Positions 33,537 through 42,567 of a stretch of DNA of 64,000 nt are shown here, one piece after another. The DNA is taken from the NCBI RefSeq assembly GCF_000695625.1, contig NZ_JMQI01000035.1, positions 51,581 to 115,580 of the forward strand, in the 5' to 3' direction. The translations under genes were made by a program, and so were the position numbers. Position 1 is the stretch's first letter. Each line of letters starts with the position of its first letter. The stretch comes from Amycolatopsis rifamycinica (lineage in GTDB: Bacteria; Actinomycetota; Actinomycetes; Mycobacteriales; Pseudonocardiaceae). Below the pieces are notes generated by a model. That model worked only from the letters and a program-made list of their open reading frames with translations, had not been told where the DNA came from and searched no databases.

Positions 33537-34037
33537 TCAGGCCGACGCGCGCAGCTCCAGAAGCGTCGAAGGATCCGTTCCGGCGCCTTCCCCGATGCCC
33601 GTCCACCCGGTCTTGCTGATCGGGACGGTGCTGGTCTGGCCGTTGATCTCGACCGTCGCCTGGACCGCGTGCTGGTTGTCGCCCAGCAGCTGGTAGGCGT
33701 TGGGCACCTCCAGCCGGAGGTAGCCGGTCGGGCCGCTGACCTTGAAGCAGTAGTGGCCGGGGTCCCGGTCGTGGTCGGCCGAGTTGTAGGCGTGCAGTTC
33801 GAGCAGGCCCGGCTGGCTGCCGCACGCCACGAGCACGATGTGCCCGTCGCCGCTGATCAGCTTGATGGCGCGGTCCTGGAGGATCTGCGCCGCGCCCGGG
33901 TAGGAGTAGTCCTCGACGATCGGCGGCGGCGAGTCGGTGGCGGTCGCCGCGCCGGCCGAGGCGCTGAAAGCCATGCCGAGAGCGGCCGCTCCGGCACCGG
34001 CCGTCGCCGCTGCGATGAAACGCGCGCGTGTACGCAA
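33537..34037 (-). CDS. Small secreted protein of unknown function
   Basis: The 166-residue product has a signal peptide (RARFIAAATAGAGAAALGMAFSASAGAATA). The mature domain (about 130 residues) looks beta-rich (IKLISGDGHIVLVACG, LLELHAYNS, YCFKVSGPTGYLRLEVPNAYQL, VQATVEINGQTSTVPI) with two Cys that may pair. No enzymatic motif is visible. The start is TTG 34037 with AGGGGGA a few bases upstream; no ATG or GTG fits the signal peptide. A good promoter lies about 110 bases upstream. Confidence 0.7.
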   Translation of the reverse strand: MRTRARFIAAATAGAGAAALGMAFSASAGAATATDSPPPIVEDYSYPGAAQILQDRAIKLISGDGHIVLVACGSQPGLLELHAYNSADHDRDPGHYCFKVSGPTGYLRLEVPNAYQLLGDNQHAVQATVEINGQTSTVPISKTGWTGIGEGAGTDPSTLLELRASA

Positions 34038-34144
34038 GATTCCCCCTGCGGTCGGAAAAACAGCACGAACGCACGGCGGCGAACTCCTCGCCGTGCGACA
34101 GGACGTGAAGAAGTTGCGGCCGACCCCGAGCGGACGCGAATCGG

Positions 34145-34174
34145 ACTCTAATCACAGCCCTGGCGCCAAGTCAA
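34145..34174 (-). promoter_or_regulatory. Promoter of the small secreted protein gene
   Basis: Read on the minus strand, TTGACT (34174-34169) and TAGAGT (34150-34145) are 18 bases apart, close to the vegetative consensus. The start point would be near 34138, giving a leader of about 100 bases. Confidence 0.65.
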
Positions 34175-34253
34175 CAAATGTCCGGCAAGCCGGCGTCGTC
34201 GTCGATGGTCATGTGGATCACCCGAATGCGGCTTCCGGGCGGTTCCCTTCTTC

Positions 34254-34409
34254 TGCTACTTTTCGACCGCTTTGGGGGGAGGATCCAGGGCGGGGCAAGG
34301 GCGAAAGCCCTCTCTTATTTTCGTGCGCACGGGAACCGGTGTGGTTTCCCGCCCGTGCGCGTCCCCCTGTGGCGACCGGATACGTCGTGCGCACGGGAGG
34401 GCTGACGAG
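34254..34409 (+). promoter_or_regulatory. Extended -10 promoter and structured leader of first ALF toxin gene
   Basis: An extended -10, TGCTACTTT (34254-34262), precedes a leader of about 140 bases. The leader holds AGGGC-GAAA-GCCCT (34298-34311) followed by a T-rich run, which looks like a small intrinsic terminator. A second stem pairs GCGCACGGG (34325-34333) with CCCGTGCGC (34352-34360). The GTGCGCACGGG sequence of that stem's left arm recurs at 34388-34398, immediately before the ribosome site GGGAGG (34395-34400). Competing pairing could hide or free the ribosome site. Confidence 0.45.
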
Positions 34410-37400
34410 GTGCGGATCAGGAGAGCGATCGCAGGGAGGGCGCGTGCCTCCGCCGTGGTCACCTTGGTGGCCGCGGTGGCTTCGGGCGCGGTGGCGGTGC
34501 CCGCGCGGGCGGCGGAACCGGCCGGCGTGGCCGAACGCGCGCAGGTCGTCGCCTTGTGGCAGGCCGGGGGACCGGCGACGAAGGACGCGGCGGCCGCGGC
34601 GCTGGTGGGCTCGGACGACGAGGTCCACACGTTCTTGACCACGGGCAGGGCCGTCGCGGCCGAGCACGACGACCGGATCAAGGTCAGCCAGCTGCTGACC
34701 GTGGCCGGCCCCGGGGTGCGCCGGGCCGCGCAGGCGGCGTTGAGCGGTTCCGCGACCGACGTGCACAGCTTCCTCGTGACGGGCTGGCAGCAGCCGTGGC
34801 GCGACGACAACCGCGCGCAGGTGTCGCGGTACATCACGACCGGCGGCCACTGGGTGCAGGTGGCCGGCCAGGCCGCGCTGAGCGGGACCGAAGCCGACGT
34901 CCAGAAGTTCCTCGACTCCGGACGGCAGCAGGCCCAGAACGACGACGACCGGATCAAGGTCAGCCAGCTGGCGACGACCGGCGGGCCCGAGGTCAAAAAG
35001 GCCGCGCAGCGGGCGTTGAGCGGCACGGTCGAGGACATCCAGGCGTTCCTCGAGACCGGCTACGCCCTCGCGGCCGAACGTGATCAGGAAACCGCCACCG
35101 TCGCGCACCTGGCCGACCTGGCGCGGGACGCGGGCGCGCAGGCGGCGGCGCAGACCAAGCAGGCGCAGGACGCGGCCGACCGGGCGATCGCGGCGGCGCA
35201 ACGGGCCAAGGAAGCCGCGCAGCGGGCGGCCGCCGAAACGCAGGCGGCGCGGGATTCGTCGGTGCAAGCGGCGGGCGCGGCGGCGCGGGCCGCCAATGCG
35301 GCCCGTGGCGCGGCCGACGCGGCCAAGACCGCGATCGGTGCCGCGGCCGAGGCGAACCGGGCGTCGCGAGTGGCGGCGAACGCGGCGGCGCAGGCCGCGA
35401 CGGCGGCTTCGCTGGCGGAGCAGGCGTGTTCGCGGGCGTACTCGGCGGCGTCGGCCGCGGCGGCGGACGGGGCGCACGCCGCCGAAGCGCGGCAGGCCGC
35501 GGTGGACGCGCGGAACGTGGCGGCCGGGGCACGCGCGGCGGCGGACGCGGCGAACGCGGCGGGCCAGGCGGCGGATGCGTCGGGCCGGGCCGCGGGTGCG
35601 GCCCGGAGCGCGAGCTCGAACGCGGACGCGGCGGCTTCGGCGGCGAGCGAGGCGGCGGGATACGCGCGCTCGGCGGGCGCGAACGCCGGCCAGGCCGAGC
35701 AGGCGGCGGCCACGGCCCGCGCCGCGGCGGCCCGCGCGAACCGGGCGGCGAACGCGGCCGAGTCGCTGGCCGGCCAGGCCGCGACGGCGGCTCGCCAGGC
35801 CCGCGACGCGGCGAACAACTCGGCAGCCCACGCGGACGCGGCCGCGCTGGCGGCCGACCAGGCGGCCGCCGCGGCGGACCAGGCGAAGAAGGACGCGGAA
35901 GCGGCGGGGAGGTACGCGGCCTCGGCCAAGTTGTCGGCGGACACGGCGACGACGGCGGCGAACCAGGCGGCCGCGCTGGAGAAGACGTCCCGCGACGCGG
36001 ACGCGGCGCGCTTGGCCGCCCAGAAGGACCAGGCGATCGCGGACGCCGAAGCGGCGAAGGAGGCCGAAGACACCCGCAAGGCGTCGGGCGAGTGGAAGGC
36101 CGGCGAGGCGGCGAAGCGGGCGGCGGAAACGCAGCGCCTGCTGGACGAGGCGGCGAACCCCGCCACGGCCCCGGAAACGGTGGTCCTGGACATCCGCAAG
36201 GCGGCGGTCCAGCTGCTGGACACCGGCGGCCCGTGGACCCGGGCCGCGGCGGCTTCGGTCCTGGCGAAGGACGAGGCGGGGATGCGCGAATTCGTGCGCA
36301 GCGGACTCGCCACCGCGACCCAGCAGGACAACCGCGCCAGCGTCGTCGCGCTCGCGGACGAGACGACCAACACCCGGTTCAAGCAGGCGGCGCTGACGGC
36401 GTTCGCCGGACCGGCCACGGCGGTCACCGACTTCCTGAGCACCCGGGCCTATCCGGGGAAGGCGGACGACGACCGCGTCGCCGCGCAGCTCATCCTCAAC
36501 ACCGGCGGCCCGGCCACCAAGGAGGCCGCCAACCGGGCGCTCAGCGGCACCGCCGACGATGTCGCGGAGTTCCTGCGCACCGGTCAGTACGTCGCGGCCG
36601 AGCACGACGACCGGATCGCGGTGACGCAGGCGCTGACGAACGGCGGCCCCGAGGTCAAGGCCGCGGCCGAAACCGCATTGGCCGGTCCCGTGTCGTACCT
36701 GAGGAACTTCCTCGACACCGAGCGGTACAAAGCGGAACAACGCGACATCGACACGACCACGCACGCCGCCGACGTGCACCGCTACGTGACCGAGGCGGCC
36801 AGTATCGCCGCACGGGCTCAGGCCGACGCGGCCTTGGCGGCCGCGGCGGCCGCGCGGGCGCACAACGCGGCGCAGGAAGCCGCCGCGGCCGCGGCCGAGG
36901 CGGACCGGCAAGCGGGCCTGGCCAAGACCTACGCCGACCAGGCCAACGAGTCGGCGAACCAGGCCCAGCAGTCCGCCGAACAGGCGGCGCAGTCGGCCCG
37001 GCAGGCGCGGAACGCGGCGCAGAGTGCCCAGCAGGCGGCCAGGAACGCCGCCAACTCGGCCGTTCAAGCCCGGGCGTCGGCCACCCGGGCGAGCACGGCC
37101 GCGAGTTCGGCGCAGGAATACGCCGAGCGTGCCCGCACCGTCGCGGTTCAAGCGGGCAAGGACGCCGCGGACGCCGCCCAGGCCGCCACGGAGGCCGCGA
37201 AGTTCGCCGCGGACCGGCAGAACGAAGAGGAGCAGCGCCGGCAGGCGAGCGGACCGCAGCAGTCGGGGCCGCTCAGCGCCGAAGACGAGGCGGCGTTGCG
37301 TGCCGCGGGCGGGCAGGACCTGGTCGACCAGTACAAGCGGGCGATGGGGGGCGCCGAGCAGAACCTGATCGACTGGATCATCGAAAACGGCGGTCAGATC

Positions 37401-38378
37401 CTCGTCGACCTCTTCATCGGCGGGATCAAGTCGTGCGTCAAGGACCCGAACCTCGTCAACTGCCTGATGGGCGCGATCGACATCGCCTCGCTCGGGCTGG
37501 CCGTGCTCAAGGCCTACGACGTCGGCAAGGCGCTCTGGCGGGTCATCTCGACCATCGGCAAGTACTTCGAAGAGACCGCGAGTTTCAAGAAGATCCTCGA
37601 CCGCGGCCGGTCGGTGATCGCGGAGGCCAAGGTCAACTGCTTCCCGGCCGGGACGCTGGTGGCCACCGCGGACGGTGACCGGCCGATCGAGCGGATCCGG
37701 CCGAGCGACCTGGTCTGGGCGAAGGACACCGCCGGCGGCGGGACCCGGCTGCGGAAGGTGGTCCGGACCTTCGAGCACGACGCGCGGGCGCTCGTCATCG
37801 TCCACTTCGGGGCGACCAGTGTGCAGGTGACCCGGGAACACCCCTTCTGGGTACCGGAGCGGGGCTGGGTGCACGCCGACGAGCTCCGCGTCCACGACCG
37901 GGTGCAAAGCCTGGACGGCGGCGCGCCGGAGGTCACCGCCACGGAGCCCGCGAACGCCCCGGTCACGGTCTACAACTTCAAAGTCGAGGGTGACCACGAC
38001 TACTTCGTCACGAGTGCGCACCTGCTGGTGCACAACAACTGCCTCGACGACCTCGGCGAGAGCTGGGTGCCGAAGTCGGTCGCCGAGGTGTGCCACACGA
38101 ACACCTGCACGCAGACCGCGCGGGAGATCCAGCAGAAGATCGGCGGCGACGTGTACCGGATCACCGACCGCTACAACGCGCCGTCGGTCGGCGAGATCCG
38201 TGACCTCGACCACCCCGAGGTCTGGTACGAGTCCGGGTGGGCCTATCACGACGTCCTCGTCAAGGACGGCCGGGTGTACGACGCCACGACCGGTCGGTAC
38301 GGGCTTTCGCTCGAGGAATACCGGAACAATTTCAAGTACGGTGAGTACCTCGACTTCACACCGGTACCGGGAGGATGA
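34410..38378 (+). CDS. ALF-repeat polymorphic toxin with Hint domain and papain-like tip
   Basis: The 1322-residue secreted protein has a signal peptide (about 1-38) and four ALF repeats (about 45-220; A-L-SGTxxDVxxFL). A long Ala-rich coiled region, four more ALF repeats (about 590-780) and a second Ala-rich helical stretch follow. After a hydrophobic segment (LIDWIIENGGQILVDLFIGG) comes a Hint autoprocessing domain from C1077 (CFPAGTLVATADG) to LLVHNNC (C1211). The last 110 residues carry VCHTNTC, GWAYHDVLV and VYDATTG, a Cys-His-Asp order like papain-fold toxins. GTG 34410 follows GGGAGG. The next gene overlaps by 4 bases and is its likely immunity gene. Family layout is clear; the toxic activity is inferred. 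Confidence 0.87.
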   Translation: MRIRRAIAGRARASAVVTLVAAVASGAVAVPARAAEPAGVAERAQVVALWQAGGPATKDAAAAALVGSDDEVHTFLTTGRAVAAEHDDRIKVSQLLTVAGPGVRRAAQAALSGSATDVHSFLVTGWQQPWRDDNRAQVSRYITTGGHWVQVAGQAALSGTEADVQKFLDSGRQQAQNDDDRIKVSQLATTGGPEVKKAAQRALSGTVEDIQAFLETGYALAAERDQETATVAHLADLARDAGAQAAAQTKQAQDAADRAIAAAQRAKEAAQRAAAETQAARDSSVQAAGAAARAANAARGAADAAKTAIGAAAEANRASRVAANAAAQAATAASLAEQACSRAYSAASAAAADGAHAAEARQAAVDARNVAAGARAAADAANAAGQAADASGRAAGAARSASSNADAAASAASEAAGYARSAGANAGQAEQAAATARAAAARANRAANAAESLAGQAATAARQARDAANNSAAHADAAALAADQAAAAADQAKKDAEAAGRYAASAKLSADTATTAANQAAALEKTSRDADAARLAAQKDQAIADAEAAKEAEDTRKASGEWKAGEAAKRAAETQRLLDEAANPATAPETVVLDIRKAAVQLLDTGGPWTRAAAASVLAKDEAGMREFVRSGLATATQQDNRASVVALADETTNTRFKQAALTAFAGPATAVTDFLSTRAYPGKADDDRVAAQLILNTGGPATKEAANRALSGTADDVAEFLRTGQYVAAEHDDRIAVTQALTNGGPEVKAAAETALAGPVSYLRNFLDTERYKAEQRDIDTTTHAADVHRYVTEAASIAARAQADAALAAAAAARAHNAAQEAAAAAAEADRQAGLAKTYADQANESANQAQQSAEQAAQSARQARNAAQSAQQAARNAANSAVQARASATRASTAASSAQEYAERARTVAVQAGKDAADAAQAATEAAKFAADRQNEEEQRRQASGPQQSGPLSAEDEAALRAAGGQDLVDQYKRAMGGAEQNLIDWIIENGGQILVDLFIGGIKSCVKDPNLVNCLMGAIDIASLGLAVLKAYDVGKALWRVISTIGKYFEETASFKKILDRGRSVIAEAKVNCFPAGTLVATADGDRPIERIRPSDLVWAKDTAGGGTRLRKVVRTFEHDARALVIVHFGATSVQVTREHPFWVPERGWVHADELRVHDRVQSLDGGAPEVTATEPANAPVTVYNFKVEGDHDYFVTSAHLLVHNNCLDDLGESWVPKSVAEVCHTNTCTQTAREIQQKIGGDVYRITDRYNAPSVGEIRDLDHPEVWYESGWAYHDVLVKDGRVYDATTGRYGLSLEEYRNNFKYGEYLDFTPVPGG

Positions 38379-38677
38379 AAGCGTTGGACACGGCCGGCCG
38401 GATCGCCGATGTGATGCGGCGGCCGGGAGCCTACGAAATCCGGACCCTGGAGCAGGCGATCGCCTTCTTCGGCGGTTTCGACGCCGCCACCGGATTCGAT
38501 TTACTGCGGGGTTTCCGGGAATGGTTGTCCCGCCACGGCGGCGACGGCCCGAATCTCACCTGGGCGTACCAGGTGAGCCGGGTCGTCGCCGGCCAGGTGA
38601 GCCCGGACGCCGGCGAAGAGGCGCGGATCGCCGAGTTCTTCCGTCTGGTCCGGATGTTCCTCGCGGCCGCTGAGTGA
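38375..38677 (+). CDS. Putative immunity protein for the papain-like toxin
   Basis: The 100-residue cytosolic protein (LDTAGRIADVMRRPGAYEIRTLEQAIAFFGGFDAATG...) is mainly helical with no signal peptide. Its ATG overlaps the toxin stop (ATGA), the usual toxin-immunity arrangement, which ensures that both are made together. No sequence family is recognised; the immunity role rests on size and position. Confidence 0.7.
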   Translation: MKALDTAGRIADVMRRPGAYEIRTLEQAIAFFGGFDAATGFDLLRGFREWLSRHGGDGPNLTWAYQVSRVVAGQVSPDAGEEARIAEFFRLVRMFLAAAE

Positions 38678-38738
38678 CGGATGCCGGCCGGGGAACCGCC
38701 GCACGGTGATTTCCCGGCCCCATTCTCCCGTCAGAACC

Positions 38739-38880
38739 TTGCTGATCGCGTCCGCGGGTCGCTAGTCTTTTTCGGGGGCGGGAGGGGTCGCGATTCTTGC
38801 CGGGAATCAATCCGGGCTGCCTTTCGCGCCGACCGGTGAAGCCCTTCGGCGGTTGATTCCCGGAAAGGATGCGACGACCG
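38739..38880 (+). promoter_or_regulatory. Promoter and RBS-overlapping hairpin of second ALF toxin gene
   Basis: TTGCTG (38739-38744) and TAGTCT (38763-38768), 18 bases apart, form a plausible promoter with a leader of about 105 bases. Perfect 11-base arms CCGGGAATCAA (38800-38810) and TTGATTCCCGG (38853-38863) close a stem whose right arm runs into the ribosome site GGAAAGG (38862-38868). Folding would partly hide the site. Confidence 0.55.
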
Positions 38881-41800
38881 ATGAGACGCAGATGGTCATG
38901 GCCCGGCGGGGCCCGGGACGCGGTGGGGCTGCTCGCCGCCGTGGCACTCACAGTGGGCTTGGCGCCCGCCGCTTCCGCCGACGATCCGCCCGCGCCCACC
39001 GAACGGCAGCAGCTGGTCGCGTTGCTGCGCACCGGGGGCCCGGTCGTTTCGCGAGCGGCGGAAGCGGCCCTGTGCGGTACCGATGACGACGTGCACGCGT
39101 TCGTCACCTCGGGGCTCGCGCAGATGCAGCAGGTCGAGGACCGCGTGGCGGTCCAGAAGATGCTCACCGCCGGTGGCCCGGCGACCCGGTACGCCGCCAA
39201 CAGCGCGCTCAGCGGCAGCATCGCCGACGTCCGGACGTTCCTCACCGCCGGCTGGCGGCAGCCGTGGCGGGACGACGTCCGCATCCAGGTCAGCAGGCTG
39301 CTCTCGGCGGCGACCGGACCGCGGGTGAAGGCCGCGGCGAACACCGCGTTGAACGGCACCACCGACGACCAGCTGGCTTTCCTCGGCACCGGCTGGCAGC
39401 AGGCCCAGGACGCCGACGACCGGATCGCCGTGCAGGTGCTGCTCACCAACGGCGGCCCGGCGGTCAAGAAGGCGGCGAACCAGGCGCTCTCGGCGACCAT
39501 CGAGAGCGTTCGCGAGTTTCTCCGTACCGGCTACCAGGTGGCGACGCAGCGGGACGCGGAAACGCTGTCGGTGAGCGCGCTCGCCGATCTGGCCAAGAGC
39601 GCGCAGGCCCGTTCGGCCGTGCAGACGCAAGCCGCGAAGGACGCGTCCGACCAAGCGGTGGCCGCCGCCGCGGCGGCCAGGGCCGCGGCCCAGAAGGCGG
39701 CCGAGGAGACCCAGCAGGCGCAGAACTCGGCCGCGCAGGCCGCGAGTGCCGCCGGCCGTGCGGCGGACGCCGCGAACCGGGCCGCCCAGGCCGCTCAGAA
39801 GGCGATCAACGCGGCCGCCGCGGCCGCGAGCGCCGCGCGCGAGGCCTCGCACGCGGCCGGCCAGGCGGCGTGGGCCGCTTCGATGGCGGGCCAGGCGGCC
39901 GCGCGAGCCCGCAACGCCGCCGCGGCGGCCGCGACCGACCGCGGGCAGGCCGACGCCGCCCGCGACGCCGCCCAAAAGGCGCGTGACGCGGCCATCGGGG
40001 CGCGGACCGCCGCGGACGCCGTCGCCCAGGCCGTCGAGGCGGTCCGGCAGGTCTCCGTGGCGGCATCGGCCGCCGCGGCGGCCGCCGGGGATGCCGCGGC
40101 CGCCGCCCAGGCGTCTCGGGACGCGGGTGGCTGGGCCCAGAAGGCGGGCGCCAGCTCCGCGGAGGCCGCGGCCGCGGCCAACCGGGCGCAGCGCAACGCC
40201 GACGAAGCCAAGCGCGCCGCCGGCGTGGCGACCGCGCTCGCCAATGACGCCGCGGCCGCCGCCGGCCAGGCCAGGCAGGCCGCGACGGACGCCGCCGCGC
40301 ACGCCGACGCCGCCGCGGCGGCCGCCGACGAAGCCGCGCAGCACGCCGGCGAGGCCGCCGGCGCGGCGGACCGGGCCCAGGCCGCGGCCAACGAGGCGAA
40401 GAACGAAGCGGACAGTGCCCAGGCGGCGGCCGACCAGGCGAAGAGCACGGCCGAGCTGGCCCGCCGAGCGGACGCCGAGCGCCTCGCGGAGCAGCAGTCC
40501 CAGGCGACGCGCGACGCGCAGGACGCCAAGCAAGCCGAAGCGGACCAGGTGAGCACCCCGCGGTGGACGGCAGGCACCGCCGAACAGGTCGACGCGGCCA
40601 CCCAGCGGCTGCTGGCCGAGGCGGCCGATCCGGCCACCGCGCCCGCCACAGCGGTCGCCGACGGCCGCCGAGGTGCGGCCGTGCTGTGGCACAACGGCGG
40701 GCCGAAGGTGCGGCACGCCGCCTCCGAGGCGCTCGGCGGCTCCGACGCGCAGGTCCTCGCCTTCGCCCGCGCCGGGCTGGCCGTCGCCCTCGAACAGGAC
40801 GATCGGCTGAGCGTCGACATCATCGCCGGCACGACCACGATCCCCGCCCAGCGCGACGCCGCCCGCACGGCCAACGCCGGGTCCTACGACCAGGTCAAGG
40901 AATTCCTGCGGACCCGGGCTTATCCGCACAAGGACGACGACGACCGCGTCGCCGTCCAGCGGATCCTCAACACGGGCGGGCCGATCACCCGCGACGCGGC
41001 GAACCGCGCCTTGTCCGGCACCGTCGACGACGTCCGCGCGTTCCTGGCCACCGGCCGCTACCTCGCGGCCCAGGACGACGACCGGGTCGCCGTCCAGAAG
41101 ATCCTCGACGCCGGTGGTCCGGAGGTCCGCGCGGAGGCCAACGCGGCGCTGTCCGGGCCTTGGTCGTACGTGAAGAAGTTCCTGGCCACCGGTCAGTTCT
41201 CGGCCGCGTTGCGGGACGCGGACGCCGCCGAGCACGTTGCCCAGATCAACGGCTACGTCGCCGACGCGGCACAGTCGGCCGCACTGGCCAAGCAGAACGC
41301 GGCCCTGGCCGCCCAGTACGCGGCGACCGCCCGCGGAGCCGCGGACGAGGCACGGCAATGGGCCGACGCGGCCAAGGCGTCCGCGGATCAGGCCGCGCAG
41401 TTCGCCGCCCAGGCCAAGGCGTCCGCCGACGAGGCGAGCAAGTCGGCGGCGGCCGCGGCGCTGTCGGCCAAGCAAGCTCGTGACGCGGCCGCGGCGGCCC
41501 AGGGCAGCGCACAGGCGGCCAAGAACTCGGCCGCGCACGCCGCCCAGTCGGCCGCGCTGGCGTCTCAGTACGCGGCGCAGGCCCGTGCGTCGGCGGCGCA
41601 GGCGCTGGCCGACGCGATCGCCGCCGGCAAGTCCGCGGCCGAGGCCGCGGAGGCCGCCGCGGCCGCGCAGAACGCGGCGGTGGAGAAGCAGCGGGAAGAA
41701 GCGACCCGCCAGGCCGTGACCGACATGCGCGACGAGGTGCAGAAACTGCGTGACCAGGCCGCGGCCGGGGCGCAGGACCGGCCGGAGCTGGCCGCGCTGC

Positions 41801-42567
41801 GGGACGCGGCGGACCAGCTGCTGGCGATGATCGACGCGATGGCCCGGGGCACCCTCGACTTCGTGCGCGACCACGCCGGGGAGCTGCTGGCGCTGATCGC
41901 GCACCTGCTGGAGATCGGCGGCGGGATCGGGCTGGCGCTGGCCGGCGCGAGCGCGGTCGCCGGTGGGGCGGCCACCTGCGGCGAGGAGATCGCCGGGGCC
42001 ACCGCGGCGGGAGCACTGCTCGGGCTGCCGGAAGGCGGTGTCGGGGCCATCCCCGGCGGCGCCATCGGCTTCCTCGGCGGCGTGATCGCCTGCGTGTTCA
42101 CCGGCGGTCCGGAAATCGCCGGCGGCATCGCCGGGATCATCGGCGGCCTCAAGATGGCGATGGACGGCATCGAGGGCGCGGCCGACGACATCGGCAAGCT
42201 GATCCAGAACAAAGGGCCGCTCGAAGGAAACAAGAACGTCGACGTCTTCGACCCGAAGGTACCCAACAACGGCCGGAAGATCACCGACATCGACCACGTC
42301 GAAGGCGGCGTGCTGTGGGAGGAGAAGAGCGCCACCTGGGCCGGGAACGTCGACGACTGGGTGGACAAGCAGGTGACCGGCAAGCTCAACTCGTACCTGG
42401 AGGCTCGGGCGATCAGCCCGGAACTGTCCGCGTACCGTAACGCCCCGATCGGCTTGCGGATGACCGTTCCCGGGGTGGAGGTGCAGCTGCGCGAGTCGAT
42501 CGAAGCCGCGGTGAGCCAATTCCGCACCGCCCACCCGGGCGTCACCGTCTACCTGGAGTTCTTCTGA
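38881..42567 (+). CDS. ALF-repeat polymorphic toxin with putative nuclease tip
   Basis: The 1228-residue secreted protein has a signal peptide (about 1-36), four ALF repeats, a roughly 350-residue Ala-rich helical stalk, four more ALF repeats (about 560-780), another Ala-rich stalk and a Gly-rich hydrophobic segment (about 990-1100). Instead of Hint it ends in a domain with ITDIDHVEGGVLWEEKSATW and KLNSYLEARAI. The D-x(n)-E-E-K spacing resembles PD-(D/E)xK nucleases. ATG 38881 is preferred to ATG 38869 because GGAAAGG touches 38869, and the remnant copy at 44132 begins at the matching ATG. The following gene abuts directly. Nuclease activity is an inference. Confidence 0.85.
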   Translation: MRRRWSWPGGARDAVGLLAAVALTVGLAPAASADDPPAPTERQQLVALLRTGGPVVSRAAEAALCGTDDDVHAFVTSGLAQMQQVEDRVAVQKMLTAGGPATRYAANSALSGSIADVRTFLTAGWRQPWRDDVRIQVSRLLSAATGPRVKAAANTALNGTTDDQLAFLGTGWQQAQDADDRIAVQVLLTNGGPAVKKAANQALSATIESVREFLRTGYQVATQRDAETLSVSALADLAKSAQARSAVQTQAAKDASDQAVAAAAAARAAAQKAAEETQQAQNSAAQAASAAGRAADAANRAAQAAQKAINAAAAAASAAREASHAAGQAAWAASMAGQAAARARNAAAAAATDRGQADAARDAAQKARDAAIGARTAADAVAQAVEAVRQVSVAASAAAAAAGDAAAAAQASRDAGGWAQKAGASSAEAAAAANRAQRNADEAKRAAGVATALANDAAAAAGQARQAATDAAAHADAAAAAADEAAQHAGEAAGAADRAQAAANEAKNEADSAQAAADQAKSTAELARRADAERLAEQQSQATRDAQDAKQAEADQVSTPRWTAGTAEQVDAATQRLLAEAADPATAPATAVADGRRGAAVLWHNGGPKVRHAASEALGGSDAQVLAFARAGLAVALEQDDRLSVDIIAGTTTIPAQRDAARTANAGSYDQVKEFLRTRAYPHKDDDDRVAVQRILNTGGPITRDAANRALSGTVDDVRAFLATGRYLAAQDDDRVAVQKILDAGGPEVRAEANAALSGPWSYVKKFLATGQFSAALRDADAAEHVAQINGYVADAAQSAALAKQNAALAAQYAATARGAADEARQWADAAKASADQAAQFAAQAKASADEASKSAAAAALSAKQARDAAAAAQGSAQAAKNSAAHAAQSAALASQYAAQARASAAQALADAIAAGKSAAEAAEAAAAAQNAAVEKQREEATRQAVTDMRDEVQKLRDQAAAGAQDRPELAALRDAADQLLAMIDAMARGTLDFVRDHAGELLALIAHLLEIGGGIGLALAGASAVAGGAATCGEEIAGATAAGALLGLPEGGVGAIPGGAIGFLGGVIACVFTGGPEIAGGIAGIIGGLKMAMDGIEGAADDIGKLIQNKGPLEGNKNVDVFDPKVPNNGRKITDIDHVEGGVLWEEKSATWAGNVDDWVDKQVTGKLNSYLEARAISPELSAYRNAPIGLRMTVPGVEVQLRESIEAAVSQFRTAHPGVTVYLEFF

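Noticed and set aside
34254..34409. c-di-AMP (ydaO) riboswitch in the toxin leader
   Set aside because: The hairpins are clear, but I cannot match the conserved ydaO core by eye, so only a structured leader is reported.
34218..38249. Very long minus-strand open frame (over 1300 codons) opposite the first ALF toxin
   Set aside because: It is a shadow of the Ala-rich coding sequence: Arg/Gly-rich product, no ribosome site, and the plus strand has a signal peptide and ordered domains.
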